From contig NZ_JAJTTE010000009.1 of the NCBI RefSeq assembly GCF_021343995.1, positions 100,626 to 164,625 on the forward strand: a DNA stretch of 64,000 nucleotides, given 5' to 3'. Shown one piece after another: positions 52,034-60,076 of the stretch. The notes under the pieces are model-generated. The model was not told the origin of the DNA, searched no databases, and worked only from the letters and a program-made list of their open reading frames with translations. The DNA is from Pseudonocardia terrae (GTDB lineage Bacteria > Actinomycetota > Actinomycetes > Mycobacteriales > Pseudonocardiaceae). How positions within the stretch are numbered: position 1 is the first letter of the stretch; each line of letters begins with the position of its first letter. A program made the translations under genes and the position numbers.

Positions 52034-52885
52034 ATGACCACCACCATCGAGGTCACCAAGGCGGATCGGGTCCGCGCGGCCGCGACCCGCATCCGGCACC
52101 ACGCCCTGACCATGGGGGAGGTGCAGGGGCAGGGCTACATCGGCCAGGCCCTCGGCGTCGCCGACGTGCTCGCCGCCTTCTACGCGAAGGGCGACGGCGA
52201 GCTGCGGCTGCGCCCCGAGGACCCCGAGTGGGACGGCCGCGACCGCTTCCTGCTCTCCATCGGGCACTACGCGATCGCGCTCTACGCCGCCCTCGCCGAG
52301 GCCGGGACGATCCCGCTCGCCGAGATCGACACCTACGGTTCGGACGACTCCCGGCTGCCGATGTCCGGTATGGCCTCCTACACCCCGGGCATGGAGATCT
52401 CCGGTGGCTCGCTGGGCCACGGCCTCGGCGTGGCCTGCGGGATGGGGCTCGGACTGCGCCACCGCGGCAACCCCGCGCGCGTCTTCAACCTGCTCTCCGA
52501 CGGTGAGCTCGACGAGGGCTCGACCTGGGAGGCCGCCATGGCGTGCGCCCACCACGGCCTGACGAACGTGACCGCGATCGTCGACGTCAACGGGCTGCAG
52601 GCCGACGGCCCGACCCCCGGCGTGCTGAAGACCGAGCCGGTGACCGAGAAGTGGCGGGCCTTCGGCTGGCACGCCGTACGCGTCGACGGGAACGACGTCG
52701 ACGCACTGCTGGTCGGCCTGGACGAGATCCGCGACCACACCACGGGCCCGTCCGTGCTGATCTGCGACACCCGCACCGGCCGCGGCGTCCCGTTCCTCGA
52801 GACCCGGGAGAAGGCCCACTTCATGCCGGTCGCCGAGCACGAATGGTCCGCCGCCCACGACGCACTGGACGGAGTTCAGCGATGA
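52034..52885 (+). CDS. transketolase, N-terminal (TPP-binding) subunit
   Basis: 283 residues from ATG 52034 with AAGGAGAGG upstream. It shows IGHYAIALYAALAEAG near 75, GGSLGHGLGVACGMGLGLR near 125, and the TPP/metal motif SDGELDEGSTWEAAM near 155-170 with the Asn of VDVNGLQ near 190. The protein ends where full-length transketolases continue into the pyrimidine domain, encoded by the next gene with an ATGA overlap, so the two form one split enzyme. It transfers a two-carbon ketol unit using thiamine diphosphate. Confidence 0.88.
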   Translation: MTTTIEVTKADRVRAAATRIRHHALTMGEVQGQGYIGQALGVADVLAAFYAKGDGELRLRPEDPEWDGRDRFLLSIGHYAIALYAALAEAGTIPLAEIDTYGSDDSRLPMSGMASYTPGMEISGGSLGHGLGVACGMGLGLRHRGNPARVFNLLSDGELDEGSTWEAAMACAHHGLTNVTAIVDVNGLQADGPTPGVLKTEPVTEKWRAFGWHAVRVDGNDVDALLVGLDEIRDHTTGPSVLICDTRTGRGVPFLETREKAHFMPVAEHEWSAAHDALDGVQR

Positions 52886-53871
52886 GCGCCCCTGTGAAGA
52901 AGCGCCTCACCACCTCGGCGATGATCGCCTCGTTCGCCGACCCCGGTCAGCGCACCGCGTCCGCACCGTTCGGGCACGCCCTGAACCGGCTCGCCGAGCA
53001 GCGCCCCGAGATCGTCGGGCTGTCCGCGGACCTGGCGAAGTACACCGACATGCACGTCTTCCGGGACGCGAACCCCGACCGGTTCTTCCAGATGGGCATG
53101 GCCGAGCAGGCGATGCTCGGCGCCGCCGCCGGACTGGCCGAGGTCGGGCTCGTCCCGTTCGCCTCGACCTACTCGGTGTTCGCCACCCGCCGGGCCTACG
53201 ACTTCCTCTGCCTGGACATCGCCGAACCCGGGCTGAACGTCAACGTCGTCGGCGCGCTGCCCGGCCTCACCACCGGCTACGGGCCCAGCCACCAGGCCAC
53301 CGAGGACCTCGCGATCCTGCGCGCCTGCCCGAACCTGACGATCGTCGACCCCTGCGACTCGGTCGACATCGAGCAGGCCGTGCCGCAGCTGGCCGATCAC
53401 GCCGGGCCGACCTACCTGCGCCTGCTGCGCGGCAAGGTCCCCACCGTGCTCGACGAGTACGACTACCGCTTCGAGCTCGGCAAGGCGGCCCTGGTCCGCC
53501 CGGGCAAGGACGTCCTGTTCGTCTCCACCGGGCTGATGACCATGCGGACCCTGCAGGCCGCGGCCCGCCTCGAGGCCGACCACGTCGACGCGGCCGTCCT
53601 GCACGTGCCGACCATCAAGCCGCTGGACACCCAGACGATCGTGCGCGAGCTGCGCACCGACCGGCTCGTCATCACCGCGGAGAACCACACCGTGGTCGGC
53701 GGGCTGTCCGAGGCGGTCGCCGCCACCGCCGCCTACGCCGGGATCGCCACCCGGATCCAGCCCGCCGCGCTGCCGGACGAGTTCCTGGCCGCCGGTGCCC
53801 TGCCCACCCTCCACGACCGCTACGGCCTGTCGACCGACGCGCTCTGCGCGCGGGTCAAGGCCGCCCTCTAG
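52882..53871 (+). CDS. transketolase, C-terminal (pyrimidine plus C-domain) subunit
   Basis: 329 residues from ATG 52882. The pyrimidine-binding domain has GLSADLAKYTDMHVF near 45 and FQMGMAEQAMLGAAAGLAEVG near 68-88 with the catalytic Glu activating TPP; a C-terminal domain follows from about 200 (DVLFVSTGLMTMRT, ENHTVVGGLSEAV). It completes the split transketolase of the preceding gene. Dedicated split transketolases next to a transporter and an SDR usually serve a peripheral sugar, sulfosugar or keto-acid route rather than central metabolism (inference). Confidence 0.88.
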   Translation: MSAPVKKRLTTSAMIASFADPGQRTASAPFGHALNRLAEQRPEIVGLSADLAKYTDMHVFRDANPDRFFQMGMAEQAMLGAAAGLAEVGLVPFASTYSVFATRRAYDFLCLDIAEPGLNVNVVGALPGLTTGYGPSHQATEDLAILRACPNLTIVDPCDSVDIEQAVPQLADHAGPTYLRLLRGKVPTVLDEYDYRFELGKAALVRPGKDVLFVSTGLMTMRTLQAAARLEADHVDAAVLHVPTIKPLDTQTIVRELRTDRLVITAENHTVVGGLSEAVAATAAYAGIATRIQPAALPDEFLAAGALPTLHDRYGLSTDALCARVKAAL

Positions 53872-53880
53872 GAGAGCTCC

Positions 53881-54642
53881 ATGTCCGTCTCGAACCACAC
53901 CGCCGTCGTCACCGGGGCCGCGTCGAAGCGCGGCATCGGCCGCGCCACCGCCCACGCCCTCGCCGCCGCGGGCTGGAACGTCGCCGTCCTCGACCTCGAC
54001 GAGGCCGCGGCCAAGGCCACCGCCGACGAGATCGCCGGCGCCCACCCGGTCCAGGCGTTCGGCCTGGCCTGCGATGTGACCGACGAGGCCTCGGTCGCGA
54101 CCGCCGTCGAGACCCTGGTCGCGGACGCCCCGCCGGTCGGGGCGCTGGTCAACAACGCCGGCATCACCTCGCCCACCCGGTTCCTCGACGTCGACGGTGC
54201 CGAGTGGGACCGCATCTTCGCGGTGAACGTCCGCGGCGCCTACAACATCACCCGCCGGCTCGCGCCCGCCATGGCCGAGCGCGGCTTCGGCCGGATCGTG
54301 TTCCTGTCCTCGGTGTCCGCCGAGCGCGGGGGCGGGGTGTTCGGCGGCGTCGCGTACTCCGCGGCGAAGGCCGCCCAGCTCGGGTTCTGCCGGGCGCTGG
54401 CCCGCGAGATCGGCGAGCACGGCGTCACCGTCAACTCCGTCGCACCGGGTCTGATCGACACCGACATCACCGGCGGTGCGCTGGAGGGCGAGCGCAAGCA
54501 GGCCCTCATCGCCGGGATCCCGGTGGGGCGCAACGGCCGGGTGGCCGACGTCGCCGACCTGATCACCTACCTCTGCCGCCCGGAGTCCGGCTACATCACC
54601 GGCGCCACCTACGACGTCAACGGCGGCTCGCACATCCACTGA
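53881..54642 (+). CDS. short-chain dehydrogenase/reductase
   Basis: 253 residues from ATG 53881 with GGAGAG 5 bases upstream. It has TGAASKRGIG near 12-21, NNAGITS near 92, Ser in FLSSVSAERG near 142, catalytic YSAAK near 160 and NSVAPGLIDTDITGG near 185. It would reduce or oxidise a keto/hydroxyl group of the sugar-like substrate or of the transketolase product. Last gene of the GntR-controlled operon; a 94-base gap follows before the selenoprotein locus. Confidence 0.87.
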   Translation: MSVSNHTAVVTGAASKRGIGRATAHALAAAGWNVAVLDLDEAAAKATADEIAGAHPVQAFGLACDVTDEASVATAVETLVADAPPVGALVNNAGITSPTRFLDVDGAEWDRIFAVNVRGAYNITRRLAPAMAERGFGRIVFLSSVSAERGGGVFGGVAYSAAKAAQLGFCRALAREIGEHGVTVNSVAPGLIDTDITGGALEGERKQALIAGIPVGRNGRVADVADLITYLCRPESGYITGATYDVNGGSHIH

Positions 54643-54666
54643 GCTCCGTCGGAGCGTTCCGCCTCG

Positions 54667-54680
54667 CTCCTATGATTGTT
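54667..54680. promoter_or_regulatory. CTCCTATGATTGTT motif before the selenoprotein operon
   Basis: The sequence lies 57 bases before the MFS start. Its CTCCTA(C/T)(A/G)AT core also forms both halves of the inverted repeat before the GntR gene at 61816. This links the operon to that regulator by sequence. A CCGGGC/GCCCGG hairpin lies between the motif and the start codon. Confidence 0.5.
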
Positions 54681-54736
54681 ACGGTGCGGTCATGCCAGGA
54701 GGCCGGGCAGGGACGCCCGGCCGCAGGGGGTGACCC

Positions 54737-56014
54737 ATGACGACCGGCCAGGCACGATCCGCCGCCACCGGCTCGCTCGCCTACACACCGGGGGAGCGGC
54801 GCCGGGTCCTCGCCGCCGCGTGCCTCGGCTGGGGCATGGAGTACTTCGACTTCATGCTGCCGTCGCTGCTGGCGGCGCCGATCATGGCGGCGTACGGGAT
54901 CGGACCCGGCACGTTCAGCGTGGCGATCCTGGTGCAGCTCATCGGGTCCGCCGTCGGCGGGCTGGCGTTCGGCTACCTCGGGGACCGGTTCGGCCGTCGT
55001 CGGACGCTGATCTGGTCGATCCTCATCTACTCGGTCGCCACGGGGCTGGTCTTCCTCGCCCCGAACTTCTGGGTGTTCGTGGTGCTGCGGTTCTTCACCG
55101 GCGTCGGCACCGGCGGCGAGTGGGCCGTCGGGTTCGCCTGGCTCAACGAGGCCTGGTCGCCGAAGCGCCGCGGGCTGGGCGGTGGGCTCGTCCAGTCCTC
55201 CCTCTGGCCGGCGTACGCCCTGGCGATCCTGGCCGCGCAGCTGCTGCCGGACTGGCGCTACGCCTTCCTGATCGGCGTGCTGCCCGCGCTGGCCTGCGTG
55301 TGGGTGCGGTACGCGACACCGGAGTCGAAGCAGTGGACGGAGCTGCAGCGGCGCAAGGCGGCGGGCGAGCTGTCGTCGGACGTCGCGGCGATGGCGCAGC
55401 GCTCCGGCTGGCGGCAGCTGTTCATGAAGGACAGCCTGCCGATCATCCTGGTCGGGCTGGTGGCGGCCTTCGGCGCCCAGTGGGTGCCGTACACCGCGAC
55501 CACCTGGATGCCGTCGCTGCTCAAGAGCGACCTCGGGTTCGACGCGAACGCGGCCAGCCTGGTGCTCTACCTCGCCTCGGCGATCTCGTTCGTCGGGTTC
55601 ATCCTGGCCGGCTGGCTGTCCGACAAGCTCGGCCGGCGCCCGGTGTTCCTCGTCTTCTCCGGGCTGCAGGCCGTGGTGTTCCTGGTGATGTTCGGGCTCG
55701 CCGTGGGCGGCACCGGCCTCGGCGCCTTCACCTGGATGTACCTGCTGAGCAGCCTGTTCCTGGGTTACTTCGGCATCTTCGGGGTGTGGTTCGGCGAGCT
55801 GTTCCCCACCCGGATCCGGTCGCTGGGCTCGGCGGCGGCGTACAACGTCGGGCGCGGGCTCTCCGGGTTCGGCACCTTGATCGGCGGGATCGTCGCGGCG
55901 GGCTCGGGGTACGGCATCGCCGTGTCCATCGCGGGCTTCGGCGCGGCGCTGGTGTTCCTGTCCGCGTTCTTCCTCAAGGACCGGGCGGGACGCGAGATCA
56001 CGGCGGAGGACTGA
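54737..56014 (+). CDS. MFS transporter of the UGSC selenoprotein operon
   Basis: 425 residues from ATG 54737. It begins RRVLAAACLGWGMEYFDFML (first helix with acidic Asp/Glu), has GYLGDRFGRRRTL near 80, TGVGTGGEWAVGFAWLNEAW near 130 and GWLSDKLGRRPVF near 295; twelve helices fit. It resembles sialate/aromatic acid symporters. It lies 1 base before the first selenoprotein gene, so it very probably imports that system's substrate. Expression may respond to the GntR at 61025-61816. Confidence 0.87.
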   Translation: MTTGQARSAATGSLAYTPGERRRVLAAACLGWGMEYFDFMLPSLLAAPIMAAYGIGPGTFSVAILVQLIGSAVGGLAFGYLGDRFGRRRTLIWSILIYSVATGLVFLAPNFWVFVVLRFFTGVGTGGEWAVGFAWLNEAWSPKRRGLGGGLVQSSLWPAYALAILAAQLLPDWRYAFLIGVLPALACVWVRYATPESKQWTELQRRKAAGELSSDVAAMAQRSGWRQLFMKDSLPIILVGLVAAFGAQWVPYTATTWMPSLLKSDLGFDANAASLVLYLASAISFVGFILAGWLSDKLGRRPVFLVFSGLQAVVFLVMFGLAVGGTGLGAFTWMYLLSSLFLGYFGIFGVWFGELFPTRIRSLGSAAAYNVGRGLSGFGTLIGGIVAAGSGYGIAVSIAGFGAALVFLSAFFLKDRAGREITAED

Positions 56015-56015
56015 C

Positions 56016-57698
56016 GTGTTCGAGGCGGTGTGGCCCCTGGGCCGCAAGGTGCTGGAGGCGGTCGAGGCGGGGGAGCGCCCCGCGGAGCTCGGCGGCCGCA
56101 CCGTGGCCTACCTGTGGGACGAGCTGTTCCGCGGGCCCGAGATGTTCGAGGTGATCAGCGAGGTCGCCCGCGAACGCCACGGTGACGTCTCCTTCGTCGG
56201 GTGGGAGGCCTTCGGCAACTTCCACGCCTCCGCCGCCGAGGAGAAGCGGGTCCTCGGCGAGCTGCCCGAGCTGCTCCGGGCCCACCGCGTCGACCTGGTG
56301 GTCGCCGCCGTCGGTGCTTGAGGCTCCTGCATGCCTGCCGTGATGCGGGCCGCAGCCGCCGCCGAGCGGGCCGGGGTCCCGGCCGTCGCGATCGGCGGAG
56401 CCTCGTTCGAGCCGATGGGCCGGGCCATCGGGAAGTCCCTGGGCATCCCGCACGTGCCGATCGTCAGCTACCCGGGCGTGATCCTCACCGACGAGTCCGA
56501 CGTGTTCCGGGAGAAGATGCGCGAGATCGTCGCACCCGCCGTCGTCGACGCGCTGACCAGGACGTACCCCGCCGAGGCGGCGGCGACCGAGGCCGAGCCG
56601 GGGCCCCGGGACGTCGTCGTGCGCGGGGACCTCGACGCCGTGCTCGACGCCTTCGAGGAGCACGGCTGGTCGGACGGGCTGCCCATCGTGCCGCCCACCG
56701 TCGAGCGGGTCGAGGAGTTCCTGCGGCACACCCGCAGGGACCCGGACGAGGTGCTCGGCGTGCTCCCGCCGGACCTGCGCGAGGCCACCGTGTGGTCGGT
56801 CGCGGTCAACGGCGTCATGGCCGGCTGCCGCCCGGAGTACATGCCGGTGCTGCTGGGGATCGTCGAGTGCGTGGCCGCGCCGGAGTTCCGGGTCCAGGAC
56901 GCCGGCTCGACGCCCGGGTGGGAGTCGCTGATCGTCCTGTCCGGACCCGTCGTCGAGCGGCTCGGGTTCAACTCGCGCACCGGCGCGCTGCGCGTGGGAA
57001 ACCGGGCGAACACGTCCGTCGGCCGGTTCCTACGGCTCTACCTGCGCAATCTGGCGGGGCTGCGGATCCTGCCGGAACACACCGACCAGGGGGCGATCGG
57101 CGCGTCCTTCCACGTCGTCCTGGCCGAGAACGACGACGCCGTGCGCGAGCTGGGCTGGCCGTCGCACCGCGAGGACCTCGGGTTCGCCGCCGAGGACTCG
57201 GTGGTGTCGGTGCGCAGCTGCCTCACGGTGAGCGCGCCGATCTACACCGGCGGGGACTCCGTGGCGGACCACCTGGAGCCGCTGGCGCTGGTGTTCGGCA
57301 ACGCGATGGGGCCGTGGTCGTACACGGGGATGGAGTTCGGGGCGTGGCACCCGCTGCTGGTGCTCGGCCCGTCCATCGCGGCGGCTCTTGCTCGCCACGG
57401 CTACGACAAGCCCGCGCTGCGCCGCTACCTCGCCGAGCACATGCTGATCTCCGTGGCGGAGCTGGAGCGGTGCGCGTGGGCCGTCGGGTCCACGAGCTTC
57501 CGGGTGTCGTCGCTGGTCGAGCGGGGGGAGCTGGACCCGCGCTACGCCGGGGACGATCCCGGGCGGCTCGTGCCGATGTGCCCGCGGGCCGAGGACATCG
57601 CGATCGTCCTGGCCGGGAACGAGGGCCGCAACCAGTCCCGCGGCTACGTCCAGAACCACGTACAGGGGGTGCCGGTGAGCCGGCGGATCGAGACATGA
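56016..57698 (+). CDS. UGSC-motif selenoprotein fused to DGLP/MAGCRPE domain
   Basis: 560 residues from GTG 56016 (GGAGGA 7 bases upstream) if TGA 56319-56321 is read as selenocysteine (residue 102). Before it the frame reads RVDLVVAAVGA, then U-G-S-C, then MPAVMRAAAAAERAGVPAVA; both halves are coherent and the frame is unbroken to 57698. Residues 1-190 form the UGSC domain, comparable in layout to the Sec-containing part of GrdB/PrdB-type reductases. About 200-560 is a second domain with WSDGLPIVPPT, NGVMAGCRPEYMPVLLG and LSGPVVERLGFNS, shared with the genes at 59060 and 60063. A hairpin at SECIS distance follows the TGA. Expected role: thiol/selenol reductive chemistry on an imported substrate. 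The name UGSC-type selenoprotein is from memory. Confidence 0.85.
56326..56349 (+). promoter_or_regulatory. candidate SECIS hairpin of the first selenoprotein
   Basis: CCTGCAT pairs with ATGCGGG (7 bp including one G-U) around the 10-base loop GCCTGCCGTG. The loop centre lies about 16 bases after the TGA, at the near edge of the range for bacterial SECIS elements. The fold was drawn by eye, not computed. Confidence 0.5.
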
Positions 57699-58504
57699 GC
57701 GCCCGAGAGGATCATGACTGGGATCTCGCGGTCGTCGGGGCCGGGATCGCGGGCCTGACGGCGGCGCGGGTGGCCGCGTCACGAGGCCTGCGGGTCTGCG
57801 CGTGGGACGCCCTCTCACCCGGCGGGCGGCTGGTCAACATCGGCGAGGTCGTGGGCTACCCGGGCGTGAAGACGACCGGACCGGACCTGATGAGCGCCCT
57901 GCTCGAGGAGGCGATGGCCGCCGGCGTGGAGATCGCGTACGGGGAGGTCACCGCGGTCGCCCCGGGGTTCGCGGTCACCTCCGCCGAGGGGGACGCGGCC
58001 GCACGGGCGGTGGTGGTGGCGACCGGGCTCACCGACGGCGGGCTGGACGTGCCGGGTGACTGGACCGGCCGTGGCGTCGCGACGTGCGCGACCTGCGACG
58101 GGCCGCTCCACGCCGGGAAGCCGGTCGTGGTCGTCGGCGACGACGAGTGGGCGGCCCACGAGGCCCGCGAGCTCACCGCGTTCGCCTCCCGGGTCACGAT
58201 CGTCGCGCCCGGGGAGCCGCGGTGGTCGGCCGCGCCGGACGGGATCGAGGTCCGCAGGGGCACCGTCACCGGTGTGCTCGGCGAGGACCGGATGACCGGC
58301 CTCGCGCTGGCCGACGGCACCGAGCTCGACGCGGGCGGGGTGTTCGTCTACACCGGCGCCCGTCCGCGCGCGGAGCTGATCTCCGACGCCCCCGGCCTGT
58401 TCGCTGCGGGGGACGTCGCGGGCACCACCCCCTACCTCGTCGCCGCCGCGGCGGACGGCCTGCACGCGGGCCTCGCCGCCGTCGAGTACCTGGAGGAATC
58501 GTGA
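57695..58504 (+). CDS. thioredoxin-reductase-like flavoprotein
   Basis: 269 residues from ATG 57695 (ATGA overlap with the selenoprotein). FAD motif VVGAGIAGLTAA at 13-24 and a redox-active Cys pair in C131-A-T-C134 within TCATCDGP, exactly as in thioredoxin reductases, then GLFAAGDVAGTTPYLV near 235. The second Rossmann glycine motif is degenerate (VVVVGDDEWAAHEA instead of GGGxSAxEEA), and the Arg-rich NADPH motif is not visible. The protein is about 40 residues shorter than usual TrxR. It probably returns the selenoproteins to the reduced state, perhaps from an electron donor other than NADPH. Start and stop overlap both neighbours. Confidence 0.86.
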   Translation: MSAREDHDWDLAVVGAGIAGLTAARVAASRGLRVCAWDALSPGGRLVNIGEVVGYPGVKTTGPDLMSALLEEAMAAGVEIAYGEVTAVAPGFAVTSAEGDAAARAVVVATGLTDGGLDVPGDWTGRGVATCATCDGPLHAGKPVVVVGDDEWAAHEARELTAFASRVTIVAPGEPRWSAAPDGIEVRRGTVTGVLGEDRMTGLALADGTELDAGGVFVYTGARPRAELISDAPGLFAAGDVAGTTPYLVAAAADGLHAGLAAVEYLEES

Positions 58505-59046
58505 AGATCGTCGACCCCACCTCCGGCCTGCCCGGCGACGCCGAGATCGCGTCCGTCGCGCACGACGGGATCCCGGAGGACGCGCTCTGCCTGCTCTCCA
58601 ACTCCAAGCCGGGGGCGACCGAGCTGCTCCGCGGGGTGGCGGCGCGGCTGGAGGCCGAGCGCGGGTTCACCGACATCGGGTTCGCGTCGAAGCCGCAGGC
58701 CGCGCACCCGACCGCGGAGGAGACCCTCGACCACCTCGCCGCCCAGTACCGGATGGCGATCGTCGCCATCGGCGATTGAGGCAGCTGCTCGTCGTGGAGT
58801 CTCCACGACTCGGTGGAACTGGAACGCCGTGGCGTCGTCCCGTTCCTGATCGTCACCTCGACGTTCCTGCCCTTGGTCCGCGCCCAGGCCAAGGCGCGCA
58901 AGGTGGAGCCGCGGGTGGTCGTCGTCGACCATCCGATCGGCGGGCTGGACGGGAGCGAGTTCGCCACCCGGATCGATGCCGCGTACGCCGGGGTCGCCCG
59001 CGCCCTCGACGAGATGAGAACGGACGAGATGAGACGGACGAGATGA
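58501..59046 (+). CDS. UGSC-motif selenoprotein, single-domain
   Basis: 181 residues from GTG 58501 (GTGA overlap with the flavoprotein) if TGA 58777-58779 is selenocysteine (residue 93). The frame reads QYRMAIVAIGD, then U-G-S-C, then SSWSLHDSVELERRGVVPFL and FLPLVRAQAKARKVEPRVVV; it aligns by eye with the first selenoprotein over its whole length (GVP near 118, VVxxP near 150). The N-terminus LLSNSKPGATELLRGVAARL matches LWDELFRGPEMFEVI there. It ends in three short repeats of GACGAGATGAG. A 7- to 9-bp hairpin follows the TGA. Without recoding only a 92-residue stub would be made. Probably partners the fused selenoprotein. Confidence 0.86.
58791..58809 (+). promoter_or_regulatory. candidate SECIS hairpin of the second selenoprotein
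   Basis: GTCGTGG and CCACGAC form a perfect 7-bp stem with loop AGTCT (outermost readings extend it to 9 bp with one loop base). The loop centre is 21 bases after the TGA. The small loop containing GUCU recalls the E. coli fdhF element (from memory). Fold drawn by eye. Confidence 0.7.
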
Positions 59047-59059
59047 GGACGGAGGACCC

Positions 59060-60076
59060 GTGACCGACGTGCTCGACGTCCCGGACCTGAGCCCCGCCGA
59101 GTGGTTCGGCTGGGCCGAGGAGAAGGGCTGGAGCGACGGGCTGCCCACCATCCCGCCGACCGAGGACCTGGTCGACGCGATGCTGGCCGCGTTCGGTGGC
59201 GACCCGCCGGAGTTCGCCCCGATCCCGCCCGCCCGGATGATCCCGACGCTCCGCTCGGTCGCCGCCAACGCCGTCATGGCCGGGTGCCGGCCCGCGGACC
59301 TGCCGGTGGTCGTGGCGGCGCTGCTCGGGACCATGGCCCCCGCCTACAACCTGCACGGATCGCTGGCGACCACGCACCCGTGCGCGCCGATGGTGCTGGT
59401 CAGCGGGCCGCTGCGGGAACGGCTGGACTTCAACTCCGGGGGCAACTGCTTCGGGCAGGGCACCCGGGCGAACGCCGTCGTGGGCCGGGCGTTGTCGCTC
59501 GTGCTGCGCAACGTGGGCGGTGCGATCCCGGGCACCATGGACCGCTCGACGCAGGGCTCGCCGGCGAAGTACACGTTCTGCTTCGCCGAGGCGGACTCGC
59601 CGTTCCCCTCGCTGGCGGTGCAGCGCGGGTTCGCCGCCGACGAGTCCGTGGTGTCGGTCATGGCCGCCGAGCCACCGCACAACGTCAACGACCACGGCAG
59701 CCGCACCGGCGAGGAGATCCTCGTGACGATCGCCGGGACCATGGCCGAGTCCGGCTCCAACAACGTCTACGTCCGCGGCCCGCACCTGCTGGTCCTCGGC
59801 CCGGAGCACGCGGACACCCTCGCCCGGGACGGCTGGACCGTCGAGACGATCCGGGAGCGGCTGTGGGAGCTGGCCCGGATCCCGCTCGAGCGGATCTCCG
59901 AGGGCAACCACGTGCAGTTCGACGAGTCCGGGATCAAGCCCGAGCAGGACGGCTACACGATCTCCGACGGCGCCGGGCAGCTGCACATCTGCGTCGCCGG
60001 TGGCCCGGGGAAGCACTCGGCATGGATCCCGTCCTTCGGGGCGACGGAGCTGGTCAGCACCCGTGTCGCCGGATGA
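59060..60076 (+). CDS. DGLP/MAGCRPE-domain protein 1
   Basis: 338 residues from GTG 59060 with GGAGG 4 bases upstream. It shares with the C-terminal domain of the fused selenoprotein the blocks WSDGLPTIPPT (28-38), ANAVMAGCRPADLPVVVA (near 72-90, one conserved Cys), VSGPLRERLDFNS (near 113) and RANAVVGRALSLVLRNVGG (near 135). No known catalytic motif is seen; the conserved Cys and the linkage to selenoproteins suggest a thiol-based or substrate-binding subunit. It is soluble, without a signal peptide. I know the family only as one of unknown function. Confidence 0.8.
   Translation: MTDVLDVPDLSPAEWFGWAEEKGWSDGLPTIPPTEDLVDAMLAAFGGDPPEFAPIPPARMIPTLRSVAANAVMAGCRPADLPVVVAALLGTMAPAYNLHGSLATTHPCAPMVLVSGPLRERLDFNSGGNCFGQGTRANAVVGRALSLVLRNVGGAIPGTMDRSTQGSPAKYTFCFAEADSPFPSLAVQRGFAADESVVSVMAAEPPHNVNDHGSRTGEEILVTIAGTMAESGSNNVYVRGPHLLVLGPEHADTLARDGWTVETIRERLWELARIPLERISEGNHVQFDESGIKPEQDGYTISDGAGQLHICVAGGPGKHSAWIPSFGATELVSTRVAG

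Noticed and set aside
56319..56321. TGA as a plain stop, giving a 101-residue protein and a separate gene from ATG 56331
   Set aside because: The UGSC match, the second identical case at 58777 and continuous homology on both sides favour recoding; ATG 56331 has no ribosome site.
58813..59046. Separate small gene starting at codon 58813
   Set aside because: It is the in-frame continuation of the second selenoprotein after its TGA; an independent start would remove the Sec motif.
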